A DNA stretch of 64,000 nt from Protostelium mycophagum (Eukaryota > Evosea > Variosea > Protosteliida > Protosteliaceae), in the NCBI GenBank assembly GCA_002081555.1, contig MZNV01001269.1, positions 1 through 64,000 of the forward strand, written 5' to 3'. The notes beneath the pieces are model-generated. The model was not told the origin of the DNA. It saw only the letters and a list, made by a program, of their open reading frames with translations, and made no database searches. The translations under genes were made by a program, and so were the position numbers. How positions within the stretch are numbered: position 1 is the first letter of the stretch; each line of letters starts with the position of its first letter. Shown one piece after another: positions 45,401 to 55,792 of the stretch.

Positions 45401-48400
45401 AAACAACCAAGTCATACTCTTGAAACGTTTTGTTCGTACCATAATTATTAAAGTTCACGGTAATAACCACGTTAATTGACGTATTCTGTCAAAACATTAT
45501 TTCGGCTTGAAGCATCTCGAAATTTCATGTGAATTCAACTGAATTTTCCAGGAAAACGATGCAGCACAACCGCACCCCTTCGAAAGGCAACGCCATCTCC
45601 CGCGAAGATTCCAAGAAAAAGGAGCGGAAAATTCCCATCAACTCCACGTCGCTACGCGACAAGCGCAGACGAAACTCCGAATCTACAAACGACCACATCT
45701 GGTTCACAAAGGCAATATCACTCGTCAGGGTTTTGCACCATCTTGTCAGAGGAGAGAACTTTAGTTTCAATTTTGTCAAAGAAGCGGCAAAAGAGGCAAT
45801 GAAGCAAGGTGTAGTGCAAGAGAGCCCCCATCCGTGAGTGAATTTCGAAGAAAATTCGGAGAAAATTCGGAGAAATTTCAATACCAGCGAGTTTTGGCGG
45901 GTTGTAGAACGGATTTCATTTTGAAGAAATATTTCTGGATCTTTGATGTGGCGCCAAAATAGTCTGAAAACTTCTCCATTGTAGAATGACATCACTTACG
46001 TATTTCAGATACCCACAAGGTGTCAGGGTCACGTCAACTGTACATATCCAGGGAGCCCAATCTCTCATCATCAACTTTGACTCCAGGTCGTTCACGGAGA
46101 CAAACAAAGATTTCCTCATGCTCTCCAAGGCAACTGCAGGTGGTGATGACTTGGGTTTATTTTCAGGAGCGGTGAGTTTTTACATTTCGTTTATGAAAAT
46201 AAATCGAGTTTTTTGTCACAGTACGCTTGTTTTAAATGTAAATGTGTCGTGATTTTTTTGTATCAAGTTAATCTGACATTTGTCAATCTGACATATTTAG
46301 TTTCCCAAGGAAGATATGATTGTCCCAGGGGACAAGATCGTCTGGAGTTTCCTGTCAGATTCACAAGCACAAGGTCTTTGGGGCTTCAAGTTTACGGTGA
46401 TGCCAGTCTTTAGTGAAGAATACACAAAAGAAATGGAACAACAGGTGAAAGAAAAATATTCTTTTTTTCGTTGTAGATGCCAGAAATTTCGAAGAAAATT
46501 CTCTCCGTACACGGACTTGAATATTCATGGAAATTTCTGGAAATTGAAAGATGAAGGTGGAAAATGAGGCGCATGAAATGAATTCTTTTTCCGAGGATTG
46601 GAGTCCCTCCATGGACTTGGAGCTGATCAGGCTCGTAAATTCCCAGATCGAGAAATCTGGTGGAACTTCCCACGGATTCTCCATCAGCTCCATATCGCTA
46701 GATGGTCCGCTGTCTCCAAGTCTCGAAACCCCCGCTCTCTACAACTCGTCACAATTGGGAAATCTCGCAGGTAAGTCTTCAAGTATTCTCATCACGGTAA
46801 ATACCGTGACTGAACACGTCAGGCTACCGCGCACTTCACGGCGTCACGACGCAGTCAGCCGAGAGGAGGCTGAAGATTCTCCAATATTTGAACCAGAGAT
46901 TGTCTACATTTATTCCGGTTGTCGACTTGACTCTTGCCACAGAAGACTGGTCCATCGCTTATCTATTGGCCACATTAAGAGGTTCGCATCTACAACGATT
47001 TATTTTTGTAAAATATAATAATATATTCATATTTATTTACCCTTGCGAACGAGTCTGACACCCCATATGGATTTACAGAATTGATGTATAATATGGCTGA
47101 GCATCACGTGACCCAATATAACTCCGAAACTCCGCTGAATTTTCCAGGATTCTTATTCTACGATGTCAAATCCGGAATACTCAATTGCGTACTGGACCGT
47201 ACGAGATGCTGGCTCCCTCCCGCGCGAATTCTCCTGAAGAGAAGGAACCAATCCACTAAAGAGACTCTGGAGACCCTCTTTATGCAAGCATTCCAACAGC
47301 TTGACAAGGTCGGAGGATTTTTTTGGCTTTTGGGTGGAGCTGTGGTGTTGTTCTCGTGGAAAAGATGTACAAGTGTCTATATAGAACATGTCACTGGAAA
47401 TTTCCTGGAAATTTCCTCACTCGTCAATCTCTGATACAAAAAAAATTGCACAAAGTCTGAAAATCCAAGGTAGAACCAGACCGTTTGAGACAACCAGACA
47501 GAGCTTTCGAGGTCATTCTGGAGGCAGAAGGCGCTCAAGATGCGGGGGGCCCCTACCGTGACGTCATCACACAGATCTGTCTAGATATTCAATCTACAAC
47601 GACCAAAGAAGACGTATTGTTCTTGTTGTGTCCGAACGCAAGAGAAGAGGTGGGTGAAATTTCCGAGAATTTTCGGTGAATTCGCAGAAAATTCATGGAA
47701 AATTAAGTGAAATTTCAGGTCGGCTTTAACCAAGATAAATTCTTGCCGAACCCCGCCCAAAATTCACCAATAGCCTTACGTAAATTCGAATTCGTCGGAA
47801 AACTCATAGGTAACTCACATTGAAATGAAACCTCACGAAATTTCTGGTGAATTTCAAACCCAATTTTCCCAGGAATTGCCATCAGAACCGGGAACGCCTT
47901 AGACGTCAGCTTTCCCTCCATGTTGTGGAAATATTTTGTCAACTCCCGCTTGGACAGAAGCGATTTAGAATCTGTAGACAAATGCTGCTGTCAATTCCTC
48001 GACTCCATGCGTAATATGCACAAGGTCAGTTTTTACGAGCGTCTACAACAATAATGTTCTGAAGAAATTTCAGGAGGGCATGACCGAAAAGTTATTCGAT
48101 GATTATATTTTTGAAACTTTCACAACACAATCAACAGATGGAAGAAAAGTAGAACTCAAGGTGACATTTTATCACATTTTTATTATATTTTTCGAATATT
48201 AGTTTTTTAAATTTTATTATATTCTTTGAAATTTTATTCAAGTTTTTGAATATTATTATATTTTATATTTTCATTGTTTTTTGTTTTTTTCAAATGGGAA
48301 AAAAAATGCATAAAATGGGCCCTGAACCATAATACAGCCGGGTGGTGCGGATATCGCCGTGAACTGGTCTAACCGCTTGGAATTCGCGTCACTCGTGGAG

Positions 48401-49034
48401 CAATACCGTCTTTCCGAGTTCCAGATCCAGTCCGAAGCAATTCTCCGCGGAATTTCCGCGATTATTCCTTCACAATTTCTGTGCCTTTTCTCTTGGCAAG
48501 AATTGGAGTACAGAGTCTGCGGGAGACCCGGGATCGACATCCACTCCCTCCAGGTAATTTTTTTTAGTTGTTGACCCCACTACAACGAGACAGGCACACA
48601 CAGAGTACGCGGGCATAAGCGAGAACGATGTACACGTCAGATTTTTCTGGAATGTTCTGAGAGATTTCACGCCGGAAGAATTAGCCCTATTTCTCCGGTT
48701 TGTGTCAGGCAGGTCGAGGCTGCCGCCAGAAGGGCATTTTAGACTTCAAGCCTTCAACAAGGGGTCACAGAGCCAGCATAACCGGTATTTGCCGGAGGCA
48801 CAGACCTGTTTCTTCAGTCTATCACTACCGCTGTACACCTCTCAAGAGGTGATTTACATCGTTGTAGATCGAGGAACTCAAATAATACAGATCATGAGAG
48901 AGAGGCTGCTTTATGCGATTCACACGTGTAAAGAGATAGATAATGACTTTGTGGTGGGTGATACTTTCGAAGAAGACATACACACTCCAGTGCAGGAGGA
49001 GCCGGAAGAGAGTTCGGTTTGTTCAACACAATAA
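30470..49034 (+). CDS. Giant HECT E3 ubiquitin ligase (HECTD4/HERC-like) with SPRY and PH domains
   Basis: An 18.5-kb gene with several dozen introns, mostly 40-80 nt. Start ATG 30470 (MGASSSTTIGSYKSEVDLSP) is the best candidate but is not proven. Helical, armadillo-like stretches (SSFILILQEVPLLSLRHEPA, FRLFLSLLQIGHSRLQLLI) alternate with domains. Three CUB-like beta-sandwich repeats end in WGFHCLVTG (36.2 kb), RGYRFYVKAL (44.6 kb) and LWGFKFTVMP (46.4 kb), each preceded by a LxFYKDxxCT or FDSRSxTE strand, as in giant animal HECT ligases. A RanBPM-type SPRY is at 39.8-40.3 kb, a PH domain at 43.1-43.5 kb and a C-terminal HECT at 47.5-49.0 kb. No RCC1 repeats were seen, which argues against HERC1/2. 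The stop is TAA 49032-49034. The protein ubiquitinates unknown substrates; its size suggests about 4,000 residues. Confidence 0.82.
32396..32460. repeat. AT-rich 24-bp tandem repeat in a HECT-gene intron
   Basis: TATTTATTTTTTCATATCAA occurs twice with a 23-24 bp period, followed by a degenerate third unit. It is intronic and low complexity. Confidence 0.7.
32751..32802. repeat. 10-bp tandem repeat in a HECT-gene intron
   Basis: The unit (G/A)GGATTCTCC is repeated about four times: GGGAATTCTCCGGAATTCTC followed by CGGGATTCTCCGGGATTCCG. It is intronic. Confidence 0.75.
39780..40330 (+). other. SPRY-domain exons of the HECT ligase
   Basis: Exons read IFYFEVRVEEFSENSLLSVG, NFCNSYGYHSDGTKN, FGVKFGKNDVIGCGLHVGRG, VLFYTRNGEYIGVASKNV and FFPAVGIESNGDVIIQVNFG then QMPFLFD. 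The GDVIGCG, FYTRNG and NFGQxPFxFD signatures are those of RanBPM-type SPRY domains, a protein-interaction fold. Confidence 0.85.
43108..43545 (+). other. PH-domain exons inside the HECT ligase gene
   Basis: Exons read GSQMKGYLALQEKLFISRGW then KQQWFVIHDHYLSYYKN and, after an intron, LPKTKMKNGFYFQLTTARRT, FIFRAQTEEERDGWINAIHY. The WxxxWFV strand start and the invariant Trp in the last helix (DGWINAI) define a PH domain. Flanking exons join in phase on both sides (TAPTKQSQ before; IDKPLAWTLKKECVKCLLDS after), so it appears to be part of the ligase. Confidence 0.8.
43805..44185. other. Unusually long intron of the HECT gene
   Basis: About 380 bp between RIVCVPG and MVTFERDSELQLSDVLRFYK, several times the typical intron length here, and lacking the words common in neighbouring introns. 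No inverted ends or target duplication were found, so an insertion is possible but unproven. Confidence 0.45.
47475..48990 (+). other. Catalytic HECT-domain exons
   Basis: Exons read RAFEVILEAEGAQDAGGPYR, DVITQICLDIQ, FLPNPAQNSPIALRKFEFVG then KLIGIAIRTGNALDVSFPSM, LFSWQELEYRVCGRPGIDI, and RFVSGRSRLPPEGHFRLQAF. The catalytic cysteine lies in LPEAQTCFFSLSLPLY, encoded by TGT at 48807-48809. All hallmark residues are present, so the ligase is expected to be active. Confidence 0.9.
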
Positions 49035-49195
49035 AATCAATGATCTACCTCTTTCATTACATCATGGACATGATCATGTTCTATACAACGCGACAGGACC
49101 GAGCCAGCTTTCGTCATGAATGGAAATTCCACAACTGCAGTTGTAGATGATCATTTTTATGATACACAAGAATTTCAAAATTAAAATCTATTGTA

Positions 49196-50559
49196 TTATA
49201 TCTGTTGAATCAGACCGTCTATCTTTTTCAAGGCTTCTAAGGCACCACAAGGTATAGAGACACTGTCTATATCTTTGGGCGTCTCCGGCTCTCTGGGGTT
49301 GATTCTGATGAGTGTTCCTTCCAAACTTCTCGCAACTCTTTCTGCCTGCCTTCTGGCTGTTGGTATTGCTGTACCGGATCCTAAATCTACAACGGCGACC
49401 TAATCTCTGTGAGTTGAGCAACCTTTTAGGATGTTCGGCGAAGCCATCAGATGATGCACATTGTGATTACTTGCAGACCTTGATTTGGTTGTTCATGAGA
49501 TGCTTCAGCCAAGAGTCATACTCTGGCATTTGCTCCTCTGTTCTGCTGCCGTCAAAAGCCCAATCTCCAAACATCAAAATGTTTGGCCTTGCAATTCTGT
49601 GGCACTGTCACGATCAGATGCATGACAAAATCAATTTGAATACAATTGTATTATGTCATTTTTTTGCAAATCTATTTTCAAACACAACAAATTGTGTTTA
49701 AAAGCACAAAAATGTTTTGGTAATTATAAATATTTTGTAGCAAAGCCACCATCATAATATTATCTTCTGGCGATTGTAGACGGACCTTATTATTTGTACA
49801 TCGGGGGACAGAATCCAAGTCTGCTCTCAGCTCTTCGTGGTCTATTTTTATCCGATCTTCTTGATTGTATGAAGAAACAAAACTCCCAGGACAACTGTTT
49901 GTCGTCAGGTGTGTGGTGTTGCTCCACCGATAGGCAATCTTGATGCGTTAAAAAGATTGATGCTACTTACTCTTGTGGATTCGAGCATTGTATAAAGTCG
50001 ATGCAACCGTGAATCTCCACGATGTTTTTAGCATCAAACCCCGCCTTCAAAAACTGTTTCGTTCAGCCAGCATTTCTATCTCATTTGAATGCAACCTGAC
50101 CGTCGACATTTGTGGTGAACACAAATCCACCCTTTTTCTTGGATTCTGAATATCTTTTCAAGATGGCAAATCCCTCATGAGGTGTAGTGTCTCTGTACAA
50201 ATTAAGACGGTGGCCATAGAAACCCCTGTCGACGTCAACATAGGTCTGATTATTGAAGTATCGACCATGCTAAAGCAGGATCCTCTGCAAACCATCTGGG
50301 ATTCGCCAACTCATGAAATTGAAGTCCTAATTTCTTTGCCATGGGATAAGCCTTCCAGAATCCTTCTTGACCTCTAAAGTCAGGCAACCCTGAACCGATT
50401 TCAATGAAATGTGGTACAATCGAGTTTGCAAAGATAAGACTCAGAGATTCCATTGAAATACTGACCTGAATCAACACCCATTCCAGCACCGGCAGTGATT
50501 AAGATCGCATCCGAGTCCTTGATCGCCTTTGCTGCTTTGATCCAAGATGATTCATTCAT
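49196..50559 (-). CDS. Sir2-family NAD-dependent deacylase
   Basis: Start at 50559 (MNESSWIKAAKAIKDSDAIL). The NAD-binding signature reads LITAGAGMGVDSG, then after an intron LPDFRGQEGFWKAYPMAKKL. Later exons give ELANPRWFAEDPALAWSFYG, HRLNLYRDTTPHEGFAILKR, KGGFVFTTNVDGQ (the TxNxD motif) and NIVEIHGCIDFIQCSNPQ (catalytic His in the IHG motif), then further downstream VAVVDLGSGTAIPTARRQAE, RVARSLEGTLIRINPREPET and LEALKKIDGLIQQI to the stop at 49196. The GAGMGVDSGLPDFRG form and long FWxAYP insert differ from SIRT1-7 and resemble a Sir2 subgroup common in bacteria and some protists. Sirtuins remove acyl groups from lysine using NAD. The substrate is unknown. About eight introns. Confidence 0.82.
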
Positions 50560-50667
50560 CGTCGTGTATTTCCTAAAAAATTGTGTGTGCTTGATGCCTC
50601 GTGATATCATCCACCTTTTTGTGAATTGAAATTTTTGATAATCACCAATGACGATGGCATGATAGTG

Positions 50668-50997
50668 TTACGATTTACGTACATACGTAAGATGAGGTTC
50701 TCCCAGATTCGAAATTCGTGTTGCCTGGGTGGATACGTAAACCCCAACTTCTGTCTAGAGTCTCAAACTCACATGCTAAGACGGTGTTTCCTGACCGCCA
50801 GTAACACGATAAACCCCACCTCTAAAGACAATGGATCCTAATGACCCGATGACTCTTTCTGTCTGGATTACACAAACACTGCACGTATCGGGGACCGTCA
50901 CCTCGTCGGTCAACACGAGGAACAATGGTCCTTTGCAGAGCCCTGTGAAGAGGTCTTCGACGACATCAGGAATTCTTTGATGGACTAATCGGCACAT
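50668..50997 (-). CDS. Small unrecognised gene between the sirtuin and ADP-glucokinase genes
   Basis: From ATG 50997 the minus strand reads MCRLVHQRIPDVVEDLFTGL, CKGPLFLVLTDE, then either straight through or after removal of an in-phase 39-nt candidate intron (GTGACG...ATCCAG) TERVIGSLGSIVFRGGVYRV. The end is either TAG at 50776 or, with another intron, a further exon to 50668. The LVLTD and LGSIVFRG strands faintly recall the Sm1/Sm2 motifs of LSM proteins, but the middle of the fold is not visible. It starts only 48 bp beyond the ADPGK stop on the same strand. Confidence 0.4.
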
Positions 50998-51044
50998 TCT
51001 AATCTTTCGTGACAATTGTAGACGTACACCTTGAACAAAATATT

Positions 51045-53313
51045 TTATTTTTTGAGATGTCTCAAAATGCCAACAGCAGAGATCGCGTCGCCGAGGCCGA
51101 CTGTTTTTAATGGGACTTTGCAGACCAACACGGGCGCAAAGGTGAAGGACAAGCCTTCCTCCTTCCACTGATGCACAGATCTGTCGTGAGGCAATGTGAC
51201 ATCCGCGTCACCATGGTGACCCTTCTTTATGAGGAGAGAGATCTGATGACGTCATCGGATTGGAAATTGCAGATTACGTATGAATGACAAAAACCACTCG
51301 AATTGTACACGGATGTCGGCACAATGATTCGTGCTCTGTGGTTGTAGATGGTCGAAAATGACTCACCTGCAACTCTGTGTCTTTTGTCTGTATTTCAAAA
51401 CTGTCACAAGCTTGTCTGGTTGCTGCGAGACTGCCTGCCGTAACCGCGGCCGCAGAATCCCCCCATTTATCTTGTGATGACGTCACGATGATGTGGAATT
51501 GTAGACAGTGGAAATGGATGCGGGTGACCCTCCTCTCGGTCTTAAAGTTGGAACGAAGCTGGTTGTAGATGAAGTGAAGTGCGTCTACAACTGTTCTGAC
51601 CTGGAAATTCGTGAATTTCAAAGGATTTATTGTCAAAATTTTATTCCACAACAAACGATTAATTATTTCAAAAATATTTACCTCCGGTTGTACAAACTGC
51701 TGTGCGTTGTAGTCCTTACCGCCCATAGCCAAGTAAAAAGACCCCAACTCTTGCTCATTCAACCCCACAGAATCGACCTATCTACAATCAACACATTTTC
51801 CCCGAAAATTTCACTCTCTACAACTCACCCCTGGTAATAAATTTCCCGCCAAATTTTGGATGAAATTTAAATTCTTCATAGAAGCGAGCTCAAAATGTAC
51901 AGGAACGCTTAACGGTAATTTGCTGGAATTTGAAAAGAATTCCGCGGCATCTACAACGCCATTATTTTGCATTTCTGGGGTCTGTACATCCAAAAGATGA
52001 AACCCTGATATCACGACAACCTGGGTGTGTGAATTTTCCCTGAAATTTCATTCGGATCGGGTCACGTGACCTACCTGCAGATTTTCACCTTGAGATGTCT
52101 TTTCTGTCAACATTTCGTGGAAAGGTTTCATCAGTCTGAAACTGTCAAACACCGAAATTTCCCGGAAATCTCTTACTTGAGTTCTGCGTTTGTGGTGTCG
52201 CTGTGTGCGATGAAGCGGTTCGCCCGTGGAGCTCTGAGTCCATTAAAATGTGCCCCTCGGGGGTATTCCGCAATCAGATGTACCTGCCACGTCATCACCA
52301 TCTACAACGAGACAAAATATTACGACCATCTACAATCGCGTTTACAATCACGTTTTTCGAGGATCAATTTGGCGGGAAATTCACCTCGTCGAGCTCTTGG
52401 TTTGACCTCTCTCCGCCGTTGTAGACGAGGTCGGTGCGCTGTGGGACTTGCACGTTCTTATGTAGCAATGTCGACAGTTTCTTTCCAACAGCTCCTCCTA
52501 AGATGACCTTCTTGCAACCTTCCTGGAATTATAACATGAAAAAAAATCCCCAATAATCACATATGATTAATTTAATTTTCCGTTGTAGATCGAATTGTAG
52601 ACGGGAGAATTCACGATGAAATTGTGATGAAATAGTAAATTGTACCTCTGCGAAACGGTTGGCGATGAGCCCGGCATTGCCTCCTGTGAAATAAATTTTG
52701 TGGTCTAAATCACTTGCAGCCTTCAAAATTTTACTCCAAACATCTGTGTCTGCGAATCTGTTTTGATCAGATTACATGCACCAAGACATGGAAATCATCA
52801 AACATAGAAGAGGTCTGACCTCTCTGCTGCACTTCCAGTCTGGAAAAAATGTCCAAATACGCTCTTAAAATCAGACAAGGTGCTCAATCTCTCGGCGTCT
52901 GACCACACGTGAGGAGCTTCGCTTTGTTGGTGTTTCTTGTCTTCTGCATTCGCGCTCTCCTTGGAGATATCTATTTCTACGTCTGCAGGATGACGCTTAC
53001 TATGACCTTTGAAGAGGTCAGACTCCATTATTTTTCTGATCTGAGGATTGTTTGGGCTGAAACATCTGATCTCACCATGATCAAAATTGGGTCCAGCAAG
53101 TCCGAGGGCCGTGGTCAAATCAATGGCGTTTACGATCAGATCTAAATTGGAATTGTATCCAACTGCAACGAGATCGCATGAGCCAGGTTGTCTGTCTTCT
53201 GCCTTCAATAATGCAGAGAGGACCTCCCCCTCGATATCAACAGTTGACTGTTTGGATATGAACAGACCGATTAGGACACAAACTGTGCCGATGAGTGCAG
53301 CTGTCCTCAGCAT
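51045..53313 (-). CDS. ADPGK: ADP-dependent glucokinase
   Basis: ADPGK phosphorylates glucose with ADP as donor and in animals is an ER-linked enzyme. The start at 53313 gives a hydrophobic N-terminus (MLRTAALIGTVCVLIGLFIS) like the animal ER signal. Conserved blocks: LVAVGYNSNLDLIVNAIDL, GHFFQTGSAAER, YFTGGNAGLIANRFAE, VPVHFELASMKN, SLGLNEQELGSFYLAMGGKD, TRIHFHCLQFHIIVTSSQDK, AAAVTAGSLAATRQACDSF and the catalytic C-terminus FAPVLVCKVPLKTVGLGDAI then SAVGILRHLKK, stop at 51045. The catalytic Asp of GLGD is present, so it should be active. About ten introns, many with GTTGTAG-type words. Confidence 0.92.
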
Positions 53314-53448
53314 GATGAAAGTGTAATTGGATTCCACCCATGAACCAGACGCGTAAGCGCATTTATTTTACACGTGTGTCGACAAAATCCCCATGTGCCA
53401 CGAATCTGTGTAGATTACAACATCACGAATGCATCAAAGACAATTTCA

Positions 53449-55604
53449 TTAGTTGTGCGCATCTCTTGGAGACAATGTGAGGTGCACCCCATTCTTAGGC
53501 TTGCACAGCCCTTCCATGGTGACCTCAAACTTGTATCCTTCTGCCACGTCCAACTACAACGCGTGAACACCACTTCGTCTAAAACAAATCTTCTCCCCAC
53601 TTTGAAGTTGTTGAGAAGCACAGCGGTGATGAGTCTTAACTCTAGAAGGGCCAAGTTCTTGCCGAGACAACTGTGTGTCCCCCAAGAGAAGGTCAAATCT
53701 GGCAGGCTGTTCTTCTGTTTTCCGGATTCATTCAAGTCTTCGAACGTGTCCCCTGCCCCCTCCAGCCATCTACAACGAGTCAGAAAAATCACATCGATCC
53801 TATGCAGTACCTCTCTGGGGAGAAAGTCTGAGGTTGTGGGAAGTACTCTTCGTCATAATTGATTCCGAGTAAGTTGACGTGGATGTCCGTGCCGGCAGGG
53901 ACTCTGTAGTTTCTTATGGTGGTGTCCTGCGAGGCTTCTAACCCAACTTGAGGCGCAATGGGATCCTGGTAACAGTGAATCCCTTTTTTCAAATTTCAAA
54001 TCTATGTTTTGGCTGGAAAATGTTTTCAAGTCACCATTCTGGCGGATTCCTTCATACAGCTTGTCACATATGATATCTTTGACAGCTCGTCTGATGACAC
54101 TTGCTGCACGTCTTCTGGCCTCCCAAAGTGCTTTCTCACCTTTTATTGTCAATTATTTTAATATCCAAACACTCACATCCTCAAATGCCTTCTGCTGTAC
54201 GTTTTGGTATTGGGCCATCTACAACTCGTCAATTTACCACATCACGTGATCACACTATTCACCCTGTACAGAAGTATGGATAGGCTGTGTCCGGTCTGCA
54301 TCATTCAGAATAAAATAATCCACAAATACTGACCGTGTCATGACCGGCAAACATGAGGATGTTGATCTCTGATGCCAAGTTGTGTCTTCCCTCTATGGTA
54401 TCCCAGTTGTAGCGCGGGTCTCTTGACATCTGGATCACAGGTGGCAGATCATCCTCTTTGCCTCTCCATTTCTCGATCACATGGGAGATCACCTTCAAAT
54501 GTCAGGGTGATTTTGTGTGGGGATCATTTACACGCTCGATGTAACTGCTCATCTTGTCGTATTCTTGGTGCCAGCCTGATGGTAAAAACATCCTGTCAAT
54601 TTCAGCCGAATTTCCTCCAAATATTACACGAGATTTCGTGGAAATTTCGCACCTCGAGGTGAATCCCGTCAACATCGACACGAGCATTAGACGGAAAGAA
54701 CCGCTCCAAACTGATCTATAAAGAGAAGACAGTTGACTCTCCTCTCCATATCTGATCTCCTGATTCAAAATCCTCCTGTCTTCCCCCATCATGTATCTAT
54801 TTCACCATTTAGTTCTTCGACTGTGATTAGACGTCTCTCACTGGAAGATGATGTCGATTGTCATATCTGTCATGAGAGAATCAAATTCGACCGATTCGCC
54901 ACTCATGCTCTTCTCTCTAAGACTCTCAATCATCTCATTGGTTCTATGACCATCAGCGTCTGTCTCACGATGGAATTTACCTCTTTAATACAGAAGGAAA
55001 CAGGGATGGAAGCATCCTTCTGGGCTGAAAATGGGGGACGAGAATCTATTTTAAGGTCAGTGTACATCACCCTCGACGTTCTACAACGCGTGGACTCACG
55101 TCTCTTCTCCACTTCCACTCAACACCAGACAGACCGGCGACCATCTGACCGAAAGTGTTATTATATCCGTTGGTCACGTGACGCGGCCTCTTCATGGTAC
55201 TTGTAGGTCTATATCCCTGTTGTGCTATAGACATAGACTTTCTTTAGTGTACGTACCTGCTTGTCGACGAGAAGTTCTCGTGCCAAGTTGACATCATTGA
55301 CCTCAATGGATTCCCTGAACAAATCAGATGACAGCGATTCGACCGACATCCAAAGAGGACTCACATGACGAGAGGAACGAGAATAATTTTGCAGAGAGGT
55401 TTACTTTGCTTGAGCCTATGATGATCAGCCACTGTCGTTAACGACATTGTCCTACTTGTGAGCGGTTTTCCGCTCTTCCAAAGAACTTAGGTCAACCCTT
55501 TTGAGAATGGGGATCTTGTGAAGATCATAGCGTGCCCTTCTAAGCAGCTTCACGACGCACACATAGACGATCAGAAGAGCAGGGAGTAGCCACAATGCAG
55601 TCAT
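53449..55604 (-). CDS. Cytochrome P450 monooxygenase
   Basis: ATG 55604 opens a membrane anchor (MTALWLLPALLIVYVCVVKL) followed by a basic stretch and DLHKIPILKR. Diagnostic P450 elements in order: I-helix ASEINILMFAGHDT then TGHSLSILLYR (oxygen-binding AGxDT), AQYQNVQQKAFEDV, K-helix ELSKISYVTSCMKESARM (ExxR as ESAR), DPIAPQVGLEASQDTTI, YRVPAGTDIHVNLLGINYDE, FSPERY and the heme loop LTFSWGTHSCLGKNLALLEL with the Cys ligand. The C-terminus reads VAEGYKFEVTMEGLCKPKNG then VHLTLSPRDAHN, stop at 53449. The gene is complete and apparently active, a microsomal-type P450. The family and substrate cannot be given. Confidence 0.9.
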
Positions 55605-55792
55605 CCTCTCTTGATCTTCTTCCTCTGAATAAACATGAGCCAGCGAAAGGTTTCGCACCTGCGCGGTTCTGGAAATCCAAATTATGCGAATGAAGATGCG
55701 AAATTTATCTTGGATATCAAATTTCGGGGATGTCAGGAGCTTTTCACAATCTTGGCGATCGTTTGTGAAAAAGGAAACAACAGAACACACAC

